From positions 4,452,576 to 4,516,575 of the forward strand of contig NC_088651.1 in the NCBI RefSeq assembly GCF_964019385.1: a stretch of 64,000 bases of DNA, written 5' to 3'. Shown in pieces: positions 53,950 through 63,859 of the stretch. Made by a program: the position numbers and the translations under genes. The notes below the pieces were generated by a model, which worked only from the letters and a program-made list of their open reading frames with translations, made no database searches and was not told where the DNA came from. How positions within the stretch are numbered: position 1 is the first letter of the stretch; each line of letters begins with the position of its first letter. Source of the stretch: Sycon ciliatum. Taxonomy: Eukaryota > Porifera > Calcarea > Leucosolenida > Sycettidae.

Positions 53950-54210
53950 TTCTATCAAAAAGTATTCTTTCTAGACCAAAGAGTGGTATATTTGATAACA
54001 TTTAATAACGATAGAAATTTTTACGATACTTCTCCAGACGTTTCGTTGTTCTGAACAACATCGTCAGTGGATGAAGAAATCTTTCTTTATCCACTGACGA
54101 TGTTGTTCAGAACAACGAACCGTGGAAAGAAGTATCGTAAAAATTTCTATCGTTATTAAATGTTATCAAATATACCACTCTTTGGTCTAGAAAGAATACT
54201 TTTTGATATT
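53950..54210. repeat. Near-perfect ~125-bp hairpin carrying hammerheads
   Basis: Arms about 53,954-54,075 and 54,085-54,208, turning at AGAAATCTTTCT. Each arm contains a hammerhead core in opposite orientation. The arrangement resembles inverted PLE ends with the interior lost. Confidence 0.85.
54033..54071 (-). ncRNA. Hammerhead ribozyme E
   Basis: Minus strand: stem I TCCA/TGGA, CTGACGA, stem II GTTGTTC/GAACAAC (very tight) after an unpaired T, GAAA, palindromic stem III ACGT, C17. The right arm (54,090-54,126 plus) has the same core with GAAC instead of GAAA and is probably inactive. Confidence 0.7.
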
Positions 54211-54439
54211 ACAATGAGAGTGAATAATCATCGGCTTGTCCACCAACTTTTTTTCAATTCTCCTATTTTTTAGCATAACCTGGGATTAGAACCCGCACTA
54301 TCGCCCTACATCATAGTACATGCATTCCCCCATACACTTCGCATTCATACTCATTCTACCAAGTAGCTTCACGTTATGATCTTGCGTTTGAAAGCCCTAT
54401 TTGAATATTGCGGCCAACTGTATGTGGCCAGCTGTGTTT

Positions 54440-55960
54440 GATGGTACGGTACGGGACAGATACGGGATAGCGCCAGGCGTGACACAAACACGCAAACACA
54501 CAAACACACAAACACCAAATTAAAGCTGTGTGGACCCTGGCTAGCGCCAGACGTTACTGAAGTAACGTCTTCTGCATAGCTACGGGAACGAGAGTCGAGA
54601 GAGCTTGGAAGCTCAGGGCCCTACGCTATGCTTTTATGCTTTTTTGCCTAGCTCATCGTACATGTTATAAGAACTGATGGAATTGTCTTTTTCCGTTCAT
54701 TGGCCACATCACTGTATTGCAAAAACGTTTCAATCGGTTTGAATATTATGAGTTAGGCAAAAGTATTTGCAGAATTTATTGCGGATTGTTGTTTCTCTAA
54801 TAATCATCTACTTTTGTTTTGCTCCTTCTTTAATTTTTATCTCCTTATATTGGAAATCAACAAATTTTGGCCGATGAGAAATAGAAACCTCTCGATTAGA
54901 GAGGTTAAGATGCACGTTATTTCCGACGTGACGCGCAGTTTCACGTCAAATTTGAAATCGATCGGTATTTTGCTCTCACATGCATCCATTGCTCAATCAT
55001 GCATCATTTGCCTATATGACAAGCGTTGGCCTGCGATTTACTTTGTCCGGTTGGTACCAAGCGGCGAAATCAGCGAAATTAAATCGCCAGCGAACATTAG
55101 TTGATTTTAATACAGGAATCGGATTTTCTGGCCTTTTTGTAGTAATACATGTACATTGACCTGTTGAGCCAATGACGACGCCCAATGCATGGTTGCCTGT
55201 GGAGCACATTACATAACTTTACAGTCTCCTATATAAATACGTATCCTGTTCGACGGCAAAAGAGGCTGCAGACTTAGTTTTTCTGCGCGTCGACGGGATG
55301 TCTGTCCTGACGTTCACTGGGACCGGCGCTGACTCTGCCGATCACGGGCGTTCTGGACTCGACGGGATGTCTGTCCTGACGTTTCCTGGGACCGGCTTAG
55401 ACTCTGCCGATCACGGGCGTTCTGGACTCAACGGGATGTCTGTCCTGACGTTGCCTGGGACCGGCGGACTCTGCCGAACACGGGGGTTCTGGAGTCGACG
55501 GGATCTCTCTTCCGACGTTTCCTGTGACCGGCGCTGAATCGCTCGTTCACGCTTATTTTGGAGACGACGGGATCTCTCTTCCAAAGTACATGTATGTTAA
55601 TGCGGACGCATCCTATCACCTATTCGGCGTCTATTCTAATTTAATTTCCTCCTCGTCTCCCTATTTCTTTCCAAATCTCCCTCTACATCAGGGAGTCGTA
55701 TACATAATACGACGAATATTGGTACGGTACGGGACAGATACAGGAGCCCGCAAATATTGTGGACAGCTGTTATGTACAATCCTGTAGAGCCTTTTTAGTC
55801 ACAGATACGGGACAGATACGGGACAGATACGGGATAGCTCCAGCCGTGACACAAACAAACAAACAAACAAACAAACAAACACACAAACACCAAATTAAAG
55901 CTGTGTGGACCCTGGCTAGCGCCAGACGTTACTGAAGTAACGTCTTCTGCATAGCTACGG
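54440..55960. repeat. Third, inverted and partial copy of the 3.9-7.7 kb block
   Basis: In reverse order relative to copy 1: palindrome unit, R3 end (54,595-54,740), the 7.3-7.69 kb sequence, the site without M3 (55,165-55,180), one 88-bp repeat without M5, the 69-bp minisatellite, and the (GTTT)n tract (as (CAAA)n at 55,850-55,885). It is diverged by several per cent and predates the M3, M5 and LINE-C insertions, or lost them. Confidence 0.8.
55283..55590 (+). repeat. 69-bp minisatellite, about 4.5 units
   Basis: Unit boundaries at TTCTGGA followed by (C/G)TC(G/A)ACGGGATG. Open as 23-residue peptide repeats on the plus strand (55,298-55,537). Confidence 0.9.
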
Positions 55961-55964
55961 GAAT

Positions 55965-56325
55965 AATACTATATTTCTGAACGTAAATCGGCTTTTGAAT
56001 GCGCTGACGACGTGAATATCTCTTTCAACACGTTTAACTGCAACATGTAACCATGATACTTCGAAGTAATAATACTATATTTCTGAACGTAAATCGGCTT
56101 TTGAATGCGCTGACGACGTGAATATCTCTTTCAACACGTTTAACTGCAACATGTAACCATGACGAGCACGGCACAAAACAGAAAAGCATGAATCATAATA
56201 ATCGTTTTCATCAAAATCTAAATATTTGCCGGGTTGTTAGGTTGGAATAGGAAAAAAATGAATCATAATAATACCCGCAAAAATCAGGATTAGAGATTAA
56301 ATGACTGTTTACTAGTCAGTAATGA
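55965..56325 (-). pseudogene. Diverged PLE C-terminal fragment with internal tandem duplication
   Basis: The minus-strand frame reads FSVLCRARHGY.LQLNVLKEI, matching the GIY-YIG C-half of PLE1 (FTVLCRGRHGYGLQLKVLEAI). A ~90-bp part is duplicated in tandem (55,967-56,056 and 56,069-56,163), with TACTTCGAAGTA at the joint (56,057-56,068). Confidence 0.7.
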
Positions 56326-56329
56326 GCGT

Positions 56330-56640
56330 CTCATTCAGGACCTGTTTGCGTTGGAAGTCACAGGCAGACGACCCCTTCTCTGGCTCATCAGCTGCCTCAG
56401 TGAGCGGACACAGCCATTTGTTTTGGGGCCAGCAGAAGCCCAATCACCTCTTGCAGCCGTGGTGTGCCTTAGGGATCGGTGCACGGCCGGCTGCTCTTTA
56501 ATGTGTACACAAGAGATGTTCCTCAAGTAGCCCAATCCGCAGCCGCGATCCAGTTCTCCGATCCGATGACGTCGCAGTATATTGTAGCGCTGACACGACT
56601 CAGGCTGTTGCAAGTACGCCCTCAACCGCAGTCTCCTTCT
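56330..56640 (+). pseudogene. LINE reverse transcriptase remnant
   Basis: LFALEVTGR, LSERTQ, then after a frameshift a motif-B relic (RLLFNVYTRDV) and IQFSDP (decayed FADD). Similar in order to ORF2 at 8,354. Confidence 0.7.
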
Positions 56641-56805
56641 TGGCTGCATGGCCGGAAGAGCGAGGACTGATTCTGAATGTTATTAAGATCCGTCAAGTTC
56701 TCACAGTCTTCCTTGGTAGAGACCAAGACTGCCTCCACAGCTGTATTCTCCTTCTGACGAGTAGGTTGTGAACTTAGTAAAAATAAATAAAAATATGCCA
56801 CATGT

Positions 56806-57335
56806 ATGGTCTTGAGCAGCAGGTCCATGAGCCAACGCCTCGTGATGTCAGATTTACCAGGCAGAGCCTCTGCATCCACCCTTGGCAAATCCGATCATGC
56901 AGTGATAGTTGCACATTTTGATGTGGCACCAACCCCAGACCGTCCGACCAAGCGCACAGTGTGGCGGTACCAGCAAGCCGACTGGCCCCGCCTACGCGCC
57001 TTCCTGCGCGACTCAGACTGGTCCTTTCTTGCTACTGATGACGTTGACGCCTCATGTGACAAACTCACCAGGAAAGTCACAAAGGCAATGAAACGATTCA
57101 TACAATCCAAAGTACTTAAGCAACGAGCCAGCAACCCAATCTGGTGGTCTCCTGAATTCCAAGCATATGTTGACAGAAAACAACAGGCGTAGAGGCACCA
57201 TCGGGCCTCCCCAGATGATGCTGCAATTCTTTCAACCTTCAAGGAGGCAGCAACTGCCGCAGTCGCCACTCTGCATCGAGTAAAGATGGCAACATTAACA
57301 ATAAGAGACAAGATCAAAAGAAAAGCTTTACAATA
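56806..57335 (+). pseudogene. LINE endonuclease C-end / linker remnant
   Basis: LGKSDHAVI (SDH endonuclease motif), then TVWRYQQADW and WWSPEFQAYVDRKQQA, stop at 57,190. Further residues are readable to about 57,335. This part precedes RT in ORF2 but here follows the RT remnant, so the two pieces come from different copies or a rearranged one. Confidence 0.7.
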
Positions 57336-57338
57336 ATA

Positions 57339-57748
57339 GGGAGGTTCCGGAGTACGATTTTTCGTGCCAAAATCCGTAGAGGCGCTACGGATTTTTTATA
57401 CGTCGTTTTTGAGCAGTGAAATGTTCCGGAGTACAGAACTTATGTGTTTGCCGTCATTGCCTAGGTTACGATCCCAAACACGTCACATTCACGCCCTATG
57501 CCTTTTTATTTTGAAAATTTGTACCGAAATCAAAACTTCCCGCGGAAAATCCATGTTTCTCGTACCAAATTTGTACACGAAAACTCTTTCTGCACCCGAT
57601 GACGCAAAATCTCCATACGAAACATGGTTCGTGTGAAAGCCAGTCCACACGGTTTCTCCGTGCCGAAAAATCGTATGGAGCCAGCCTGGAAAAAATCCGT
57701 AGCGCCCACACGGATTTTGGCACGGAAAATCGTACCCCGGAACCTCTC
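57339..57748. mobile_element. TIR element M3, intact copy (410 bp)
   Basis: Long (~60 bp) imperfect inverted ends starting GGGAGGTTCCGGAGTACG, with TA on both sides. It interrupts or abuts the LINE relic. Uninterrupted reference for 6,484-7,295. Confidence 0.9.
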
Positions 57749-57749
57749 T

Positions 57750-58200
57750 AATAATCATAATAAAACGTTGCCTGTAAAATGTAAAAGTCACTGAGTACAG
57801 TTTAATTCAATATCCATGTCCAATATTTATAATAAAAATTATCTGCTGCAATTTATAGATTCTCACATGCAAGCAACCTGGGCCTCAGCAGTAGAGTCCA
57901 TTGGTCCAAAATCCACTGTACAGAGTCCAAACTTTGAAATCAACTACACATAGTCTTTATGTGGACAACACTCCCTGTATAAAGTCTAGACAAATAGGCC
58001 TATCCAGAGTTCAAAATTAGACATAGGATCTGCTGTGAGCAGTGAATATTAACCATACAACTGCCTCTACCTTTTATCCTTTATATCTTTCACTTCTCAG
58101 CCACTTCATTTACATGAAAACCCTACAAACACCATCCTCAAATCAAGTGGTCTTTTCGCACACGCCGCAAATTACAATAATCTCAATCAGGTAGTGTTCT
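57750..58200. other. No gene seen
   Basis: AT-rich sequence with no repeat or ORF that I recognise; ends at a (CA)n-like run near 58,211-58,226. Confidence 0.5.
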
Positions 58201-58390
58201 CAAATCATTGTGCACGCACACACACATACAGCGATAGGGATACTCGAGTAGAGAGCGACCACGTCCATTGTGACGATGACGGTCCCCGCTGGGGCTTGGA
58301 GGTCGGGATACAGTAGCCGGATATCCTCCAGGGCTTCCAGTGTGTTTTCAGATGTGCTGGAACATAACATCTCAGGCACTGGTTGAGTAT

Positions 58391-58532
58391 GCGCTCAAAA
58401 AAAGCAAAACAAAACTTATGGTTCGTGTCAGACTGGGCTACAGGCCAAGTTTTCCGCATCCATAAGAACGCCACCACCCTTCAAGGATCAAGGCGCAGAT
58501 GCAGCTCCTGAAGTGGCGGGAGGAGCGCTCAA
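58391..58532. mobile_element. 134-bp insertion with 8-bp duplication
   Basis: GCGCTCAA occurs at 58,391-58,398 and 58,525-58,532. Removing one copy plus the insert restores an open PLE frame through VLERILNQ. The insert matches 47,108-47,180 in part. It has no clear TIRs, so the 8-bp duplication alone does not prove a hAT-type origin. Confidence 0.7.
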
Positions 58533-58816
58533 GGACAATAGAAATACTGGTCAATGCGCAATCAACAGCTGACACAACTGGTCGAAGCGGTACTGTGGCC
58601 TTGTAGCCTTTAGGCAGGCCATACGTATGATCTCCGGAAACCTGTTGACAGCGGGGAGTATGGCTTGGTACAGGTCCTTCTCTAGTGGACCGGCACATAC
58701 GCGTCGAATGATGATGCGCGTTTGCTTCTCTCCATGACCATGGTGATATAGATAGGTGTGAACTTCGTCTAGTCCGACAGGATAGTCTAGGCCTTATCAA
58801 TGCATGTTGCTATCTA

Positions 58817-59157
58817 CCGTACTGGCAATATATGTTGCCGCGTAACTCGTAACGCAAGGGGGTGCGGCGTAACGCGCGACCAGGCTAGTGCGACAAATTT
58901 TCGTTGAGTTCGTAACGCGCGTCCGGCGGGGTGCGGCGATCTTTTCACTCAAAATGATGTGGCAAAAGCAAAAAAATGATGCAGCAATAGCAAAAAAAGT
59001 GATGCGGCAATAGCAAAAAAAGGACTGCAGCAATATAGAAACCTGTGTAACGGCTCCTGTGCGACTTTGCATGTAACGCCCTGCGTGCGGCAAACATGTG
59101 CCAATGTAACGCTTCATGGCCTCACTGCGGCAACATAATATTATATTGCCAGTACGG
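58817..59157. mobile_element. TIR element M2 (341 bp, TA duplication)
   Basis: Inverted ends CCGTACTGGCAATAT...TGTTGCCGC, with TA on both sides, inserted in the PLE relic just after the SDKTMS motif. The interior has repeats of GCGGCAATAGCAAAAAA. No ORF of its own. Confidence 0.85.
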
Positions 59158-59659
59158 TACATTGCCACAAACTCATTGTCTTGTCGGACCTCTTGATAAC
59201 CACAGAATCATGGTCGCGGAGGTCTGTAAGCCGCTCGCAGACTGTTTGAGACATGTCAGGCTGGGGAGCTGCCGCTGTCCAGTAGATATTCATGACCTCG
59301 CTCTTGAAACTGGCAAACCCGAATTCCTCTTTCCTTCGAAAGCTTGGGACCCTGTTCAAAACCGTGATGTGCCAAATTTTTCATTTCAAATGTGTCCAGT
59401 TCGGCATTGGCCTCGTTCTGCTACTTCACATTTGCGTTCGCCCACCACCGTAGCGAATAGACCATTCTCTCTACTCTAACCTCCACATCTTCCAAGTCTC
59501 TCTTCCCCAGCAGGCCAGTGGATGGCCCAAAGCCAGGGCCGTTCTGCAGCACGGTTACTGTCTCATAAGGTACGCAGTGGTCTAAGTCGACAACCAACGA
59601 TAACCAGTCCCAGCCGGCGCCACCTACTGCCGCCTGCACGAGTTCCTGCACGAGTTCTC

Positions 59660-60600
59660 CTTCCTGGATAGGCGTCGTCTAGGGCTGAAATACTCCTTGT
59701 TGCGAACAGCATCACAGAGATGTCGGAGCCAAACGTACTCCTGCTTGGAGTATGGTCGGAGTTCAGCCCGGTAGATTGTGAGGCTCCGATAGCAGAGAGC
59801 TCTCCAATTTAACTCATCTTTTATCTCTTAACCCATCGTAACCAGTGTGCCCACTTCATTCGTGATGATGGCTATTAATGTTGATGGCCAAAACGTTTTT
59901 AAAATTGATTTTTTTCGGAAATAAATTTGTGACAAACAGTGATAGAGTGTGAGCCAGTGTTGCTCACAAGGCCAATTTTTGCTTATAAAGCTGCGTGAGG
60001 CGTCCTACAAGACTTTCGTAATTTATATTAGCTACGTAGTATAAGTGAATGGTCTTATCGACGATTATTCAGAACTAGTCATAATTATATGCGGGCGATA
60101 TTAAGCATTCCCACACATCCAAAGCACCAGTCATTACACGTAAACAGCTCTTGGGAGAACATTTTATTATCTTCAAATAAAACCAGTGTATGCATGGATG
60201 CATGCCCTTTGTGCTATGCTATCTTCCTATCAGGTTGGCATGACAGCATGCACTTCGCATGCAAGTCAGTGGAAGAGTGTACGCCTGATTTACACTGAAC
60301 TGAGGGCTTGGCGGACGACTGAGTAGAAACAAAACAACTTCCATTGGTAGCTAAGATCTTTTGTCGTCGTCCAGCTGAGGCTTGATAAATTCAAAGTGGT
60401 AGATTGTGTTGTATATACCGGCAAATCTGTTCATAACCTGTCCATTAGTTTTCAACCCTCTGGGAAGTAGAACAGACAAAATTATACATTCGTTTACATA
60501 AGGGACGCGGAAGCCATCGCTTTATTACAACAATGCATAATAATAATAACAGGTGGGAAGTCTGAAGAGGAGTTTGAACGGTCTCTGCTGGGATGAAGGG
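59660..60600. other. No gene seen
   Basis: At 59,854-59,905 a decayed PLE-type hammerhead (GTGATGATGGC ... GGCCAAAACGTT) has lost the C of CTGATGA and the GAAA. Otherwise unrecognised AT-rich DNA. Confidence 0.45.
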
Positions 60601-60673
60601 TACACCTTAGCTCAGTGGTTAGAGAATCGCTGGTCTCAAGTGAAGGTCCCTGGTTCGAATTCTGGTGATGACA
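60601..60673 (+). tRNA. tRNA-like pseudogene or SINE head
   Basis: A box TAGCTCAGTGG (60,608-60,618) and B box GGTTCGAATTC (60,652-60,662) at exact tRNA spacing (44 bp). Anticodon stem TCGCT/AGTGA pairs fully and the D stem pairs 3 of 4, but the acceptor stem does not pair and the anticodon loop lacks U33. Not functional as a tRNA; a SINE promoter is possible. Confidence 0.5.
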
Positions 60674-60984
60674 GCCAATTGTTCCTTCAGACATTTCCCG
60701 TTTGTGTATTTCCCTCAAACCAGTGAATATCAGGTGGGCTTAATTATAAACTCTTGTGTTGAGCCAATAATAATAATAATTATGTAAAGAGAAAAGGGCC
60801 TACATGTATAAGTGACTAACGGTCCTTATACCTCGCAGTAGATGCTTTACTCTTTAGAGATAATAGGTGGGTCGAGCATTCCAAAAAACACCAAAAACAT
60901 TTGTTTGTTTTTCGGCTGAGTGTAGCAATGTGTCACTCATATTATACTTTTCGAGCGGTCGCTCTTGTTCTGCGCGAATCTAGA

Positions 60985-61282
60985 GAACCAGCACGAAGTT
61001 GTGAACCGTGAGTGTTCTCTGAATACTTCAGCTATTGTGTCAACACCAGAGTCCCGAATGAGACAGTCATCGAAGTTGAGAAATTCTAAAACTGATAGCC
61101 TTGGCAACATCTGCGCCATCGCCTTGCCACCTTCGCCTGTGAATGTGTGGTTGTTCAGATCCACATAACGCAGCGAAGTGTTGGTCGTGAACGATCGTGC
61201 AAGAGCGGATATGCCGGACGCATTAATATCATTCTGATAGAGTGACACTTCTTCGAGCGTTCCCAGCTTCTCGAGGCATGCT
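60985..61282 (-). CDS. RanGAP1-like leucine-rich-repeat exon or fragment
   Basis: Minus-strand frame with LGTLEEVSLYQNDINASGI, LRYVDLNNHTFTGEGGKAMA and FLNFDDCLIRDSG. This follows the RanGAP1 LRR pattern in order and spacing (GTLEEV..PQNGI, L..INLNDNTFTEKG..AMA, INFGDCLVRSKG, from general memory of the family). RanGAP1 activates the GTPase Ran at the nuclear pore. Only about three repeats are present. The reading frame continues to 60,937 but loses the LRR pattern after EVFRE. It could be an exon of an intron-rich host gene or a decaying fragment; no clear splice sites. Confidence 0.6.
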
Positions 61283-61364
61283 TTTTGGTTTCATCGTGGT
61301 CGTTGGAGTTTTCAAGTGCTCCAGGTTATTCTTGTTTTCACACGCAGCCACAACCACTACAACT

Positions 61365-61569
61365 CATCATTTCCCCTTGTATTAGTACGTCATCATTTCC
61401 CCTTGTAGTAGTACGTCATCATTTCCCCTTGTAGTAGTACGTAACCATTTCCCCTTGTAGTAGTACGTCATAATTTCCCCTTGTAGTAGTACGTCATCAT
61501 TTCCCCTTGTAGAACGTCATCATTTCCCCTTGTAGTAGTACGTCATCATTTCCCCTTGTAGTAGTACGT
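61365..61569 (+). repeat. 26-bp minisatellite, 8 units
   Basis: Unit CATCATTTCCCCTTGTAGTA plus GTACGT; seven units of 26 bp and one of 23 bp, with 1-2 substitutions in three of them. No spacers, so not CRISPR. Confidence 0.95.
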
Positions 61570-62660
61570 AGGAGAGATTGAAAAGAGAGTACCGTGCGCC
61601 GTCTATCAAGAGTCAGTAATGTTAAACCTTCACAAGGTCCAGGATTGCTGATGGCAGACTCATAGCCGCCAGTCTTACAAGGTTGCCAGGACCCCGCCCG
61701 CCCCCCTTTGAAAACTGCACTAAAAAATAAAACTCTCCCGTACGCATGTGTAATCTTTCACATTGCAAAAAATTATTACAATGGATTAAAATGCAGTAAA
61801 ACATACACTGGAGAAGAAATCAAGAAATGCATATGTAAAATGAAGATTTTCAAACCCAAACCAAAAAATCAAATATGCCCATCAAGTTTGCATGCGTAAC
61901 ACTATTAATGATGATGGTGTTGTGCCCGTCACACCAACCACCTGACCTCCATGCGGCATGAAAAATACAAAACAGCACTGAGCTCGCAAAACACGTATGT
62001 GAGCTGAAGAGCGAGGGAAAGCCGTTGACCACTACATGGAAGGTGCAGGAGAAGAGCCGATCATACAGATGTGAGTCAAAAAATATCTATGTACCGCGGA
62101 AAAATTGCACATCCTGACTACACCCAAGAAGCGCCTGCTCAACAAGCGGTCTGAGATCATCTCGAAATGCAGATATGAGAATAAGTTCCGCCTCGAAAAT
62201 TTCACACCTATCAAATGAACTGACCAAGTATTGTACTGGACTTTTCCTGAGCACCCCAACGTCAATAATTATTATTATTAATAGCACAATCCCTTGGCGT
62301 GTTGTTGGCTATGCCACTCTGCTCACGCCTTTACCGTCACCCAAAGACCCCTTAGCCATCTCACTTGCCCATTGCCCACCATCCTCCTGGCACTTCCACC
62401 CAAGTGCTAGCTGCACACAGCCTCCCCATCGCCTCTTTCCGCGCTTTCATAGCTCAGACCTGCCTGTTGCCCGCCACCCTCCTGGCACTTTTACTGTCGC
62501 GCCTTGGCCCGCGCCAGCTTTCTCCCCATACCTTACACCAGATTTAGCGCTAAATTTGTTTATTCTTGTGGCCCTACGTGTTTAGAAGCATGCTGTTCCG
62601 CTGAGTCTGCTATGTACTAAGCTCTGTCTATGACATTGAGCACACTCTGCAGCTCGGGGA
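61570..62660. other. No gene recognised
   Basis: The 136-aa ORF at 62,175-62,585 is Pro/Ser/His-rich and contains a ~80-bp internal imperfect duplication (CCATCCTCCTGGCACTT and CCACCCTCCTGGCACTT). It follows an ATT run near 62,268. No domain. A relic similar to the next ribozyme's stem III (AGCATGCTGTTCCGC) lies at 62,586-62,602. Confidence 0.4.
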
Positions 62661-62667
62661 TCAACAG

Positions 62668-62686
62668 ATATATATATATATATACT
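62668..62686. repeat. (AT)n microsatellite
   Basis: Short TA run just downstream (minus sense) of ribozyme F. Confidence 0.9.
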
Positions 62687-62690
62687 CAAT

Positions 62691-62736
62691 CTGCGGACAG
62701 CATGCTGTTTCGTTCTTTTTGAACTCATCAGCGCAG
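62691..62736 (-). ncRNA. Hammerhead ribozyme F (46 nt)
   Basis: Minus strand: stem I CTGCG/CGCAG, CTGATGA, stem II GTTC/GAAC with loop AAAAA, GAAA, stem III from the palindrome ACAGCATGCTGT, cleavage triplet GTC. All core positions are consensus and all three stems form without mismatch. Confidence 0.93.
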
Positions 62737-62908
62737 CACAGAGAAAATGAGGCCGAACCTGAAAGCAATGGAAATAAAAATTTCCAATCAGGCCCGAACG
62801 TACCTTGCCAGAGTGCTCAAACTGACAAGTCAGTGAGCTCTGCATAACGCAAACAGCAAAGGCACTACCCCACGCAAGAGTGCTCAACTGCTACAAGAGC
62901 AGGAGCGA

Positions 62909-62955
62909 AATATATATATATATATATATATTATACATATATATATATATATATG
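62909..62955. repeat. (AT)n microsatellite
   Basis: Two TA runs separated by ACAT; downstream (minus sense) of ribozyme G. Confidence 0.9.
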
Positions 62956-62996
62956 TGCATGTATACACTAGTCAGAACAACAGATGGCTTGATCAG

Positions 62997-63040
62997 TCAC
63001 AACTTAAAGTTTCATGCCATCTCAGGCACTCATCAGGTGA
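62997..63040 (-). ncRNA. Hammerhead ribozyme G (44 nt)
   Basis: Minus strand: stem I TCAC/GTGA, CTGATGA, stem II GTGCC/GGCAT (one G-U pair) with loop TGAGAT, GAAA, stem III ACT/AGT, H17 = T, GTGA. Followed on the plus strand by short repeats of CAGGTGATAT. Confidence 0.82.
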
Positions 63041-63099
63041 TATAATCAGGTGATATCAGGTGATATAATTATTACATGTATATAATTATTACAATATTA

Positions 63100-63580
63100 T
63101 TATACTCATGTGCGGAGGCACTGTTATATCTCTGCTGATCTATGTGTTGCCCCACGTTTTTTTCACGCGTTTACGCATTTTCGTCTCCCAGGAATTTGTT
63201 TACTTGTAGTTGTACATGTATACAGTTTTCACAGCATCCACCTTAAAAAAAGGTTTGATACGGCTGTCATCACGCTACTCGTACAAAGGGTTGCGTTCAC
63301 GTCCATGCAAGGTGCTTCTGGTCGGTTGCTATGATGATCCATGAAGAAACGAGAGCAGAGGAAGTACGTTACGTATACAGGAAGGGGTACACAACATTTT
63401 GGTTGAGCGTGCTTTTCTATCCCCCAATCTTTTTTCCAAAAGACCTTGCAGATGGGTTTGAAATTTCAAATTTATCCTCTATCATGACCGTGTGTGCCTA
63501 GTGTATGGGACAGGAACTGTGCCTGGTCCGTGTGAATACCAAGACTATGGCACCTTTAGAATTTTGACCGTAGACGTAGA
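63100..63580. other. No gene seen
   Basis: Short ORFs without recognisable domains. Confidence 0.45.
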
Positions 63581-63584
63581 CAAA

Positions 63585-63770
63585 GGAGGACAAAATGTTA
63601 CGAGTTATGACTAACTGTCCACCAACGTAACCAGATCTTATACAGTCAGCGAGTGCGACCAAATGGCACAAAACTGACGAAGGAGGACTTAGACATTCGG
63701 CGACCTGACACAACATGTTGTCCTCCATTTTACCATAATTTAATATGCTCAACATCCGAGTTTTAGACGT
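63585..63770 (-). repeat. Family A-related repeat
   Basis: ACTAACTGTCCACCAACGTA, TTATACAGTCAGCGAGTGCGA, GACATTCGGCGACCTGACAC, then GCTCAACATCCGAGTTTTAG (63,748-63,767). Carries the box found upstream of ribozyme A, but the ribozyme itself is absent. Confidence 0.6.
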
Positions 63771-63859
63771 GGACGTTAACATTAATGCTGGCAGTGAATG
63801 TAATGTGACGACGGCCTTATGAAGAGAATGCTGAAAATAATTGACCATAGAATACTGAT

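Larger units (their letters stand above)
58205..59655 (-). pseudogene. PLE reverse transcriptase relic, second lineage
   Basis: Read 59,655 to 58,205. NGPGFGPS (the PLE KGLxFxPxP motif), VIKRSDKTMS (59,165-59,200), then across M2, TYGLPKGYK and VPLRPVVSA (58,600-58,640), then across a 134-bp insertion ERILNQCLRCYVPAHLK, and VTMDVVALYSSIP (RT motif A, near 58,250). Several frameshifts. Truncated before the FVDD motif. Distinct from PLE1/2 in sequence. Confidence 0.75.

Noticed and set aside
59854..59905. PLE-type hammerhead near 59.87 kb
   Set aside because: Resembles ribozyme D but has lost the C of CTGATGA and GAAA; called only as a relic.
60601..60673. Functional tRNA gene
   Set aside because: The acceptor stem does not pair and U33 is missing.
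61365..61569. CRISPR array
   Set aside because: The 26-bp units are directly adjacent without spacers, and the context is eukaryotic; it is a minisatellite.
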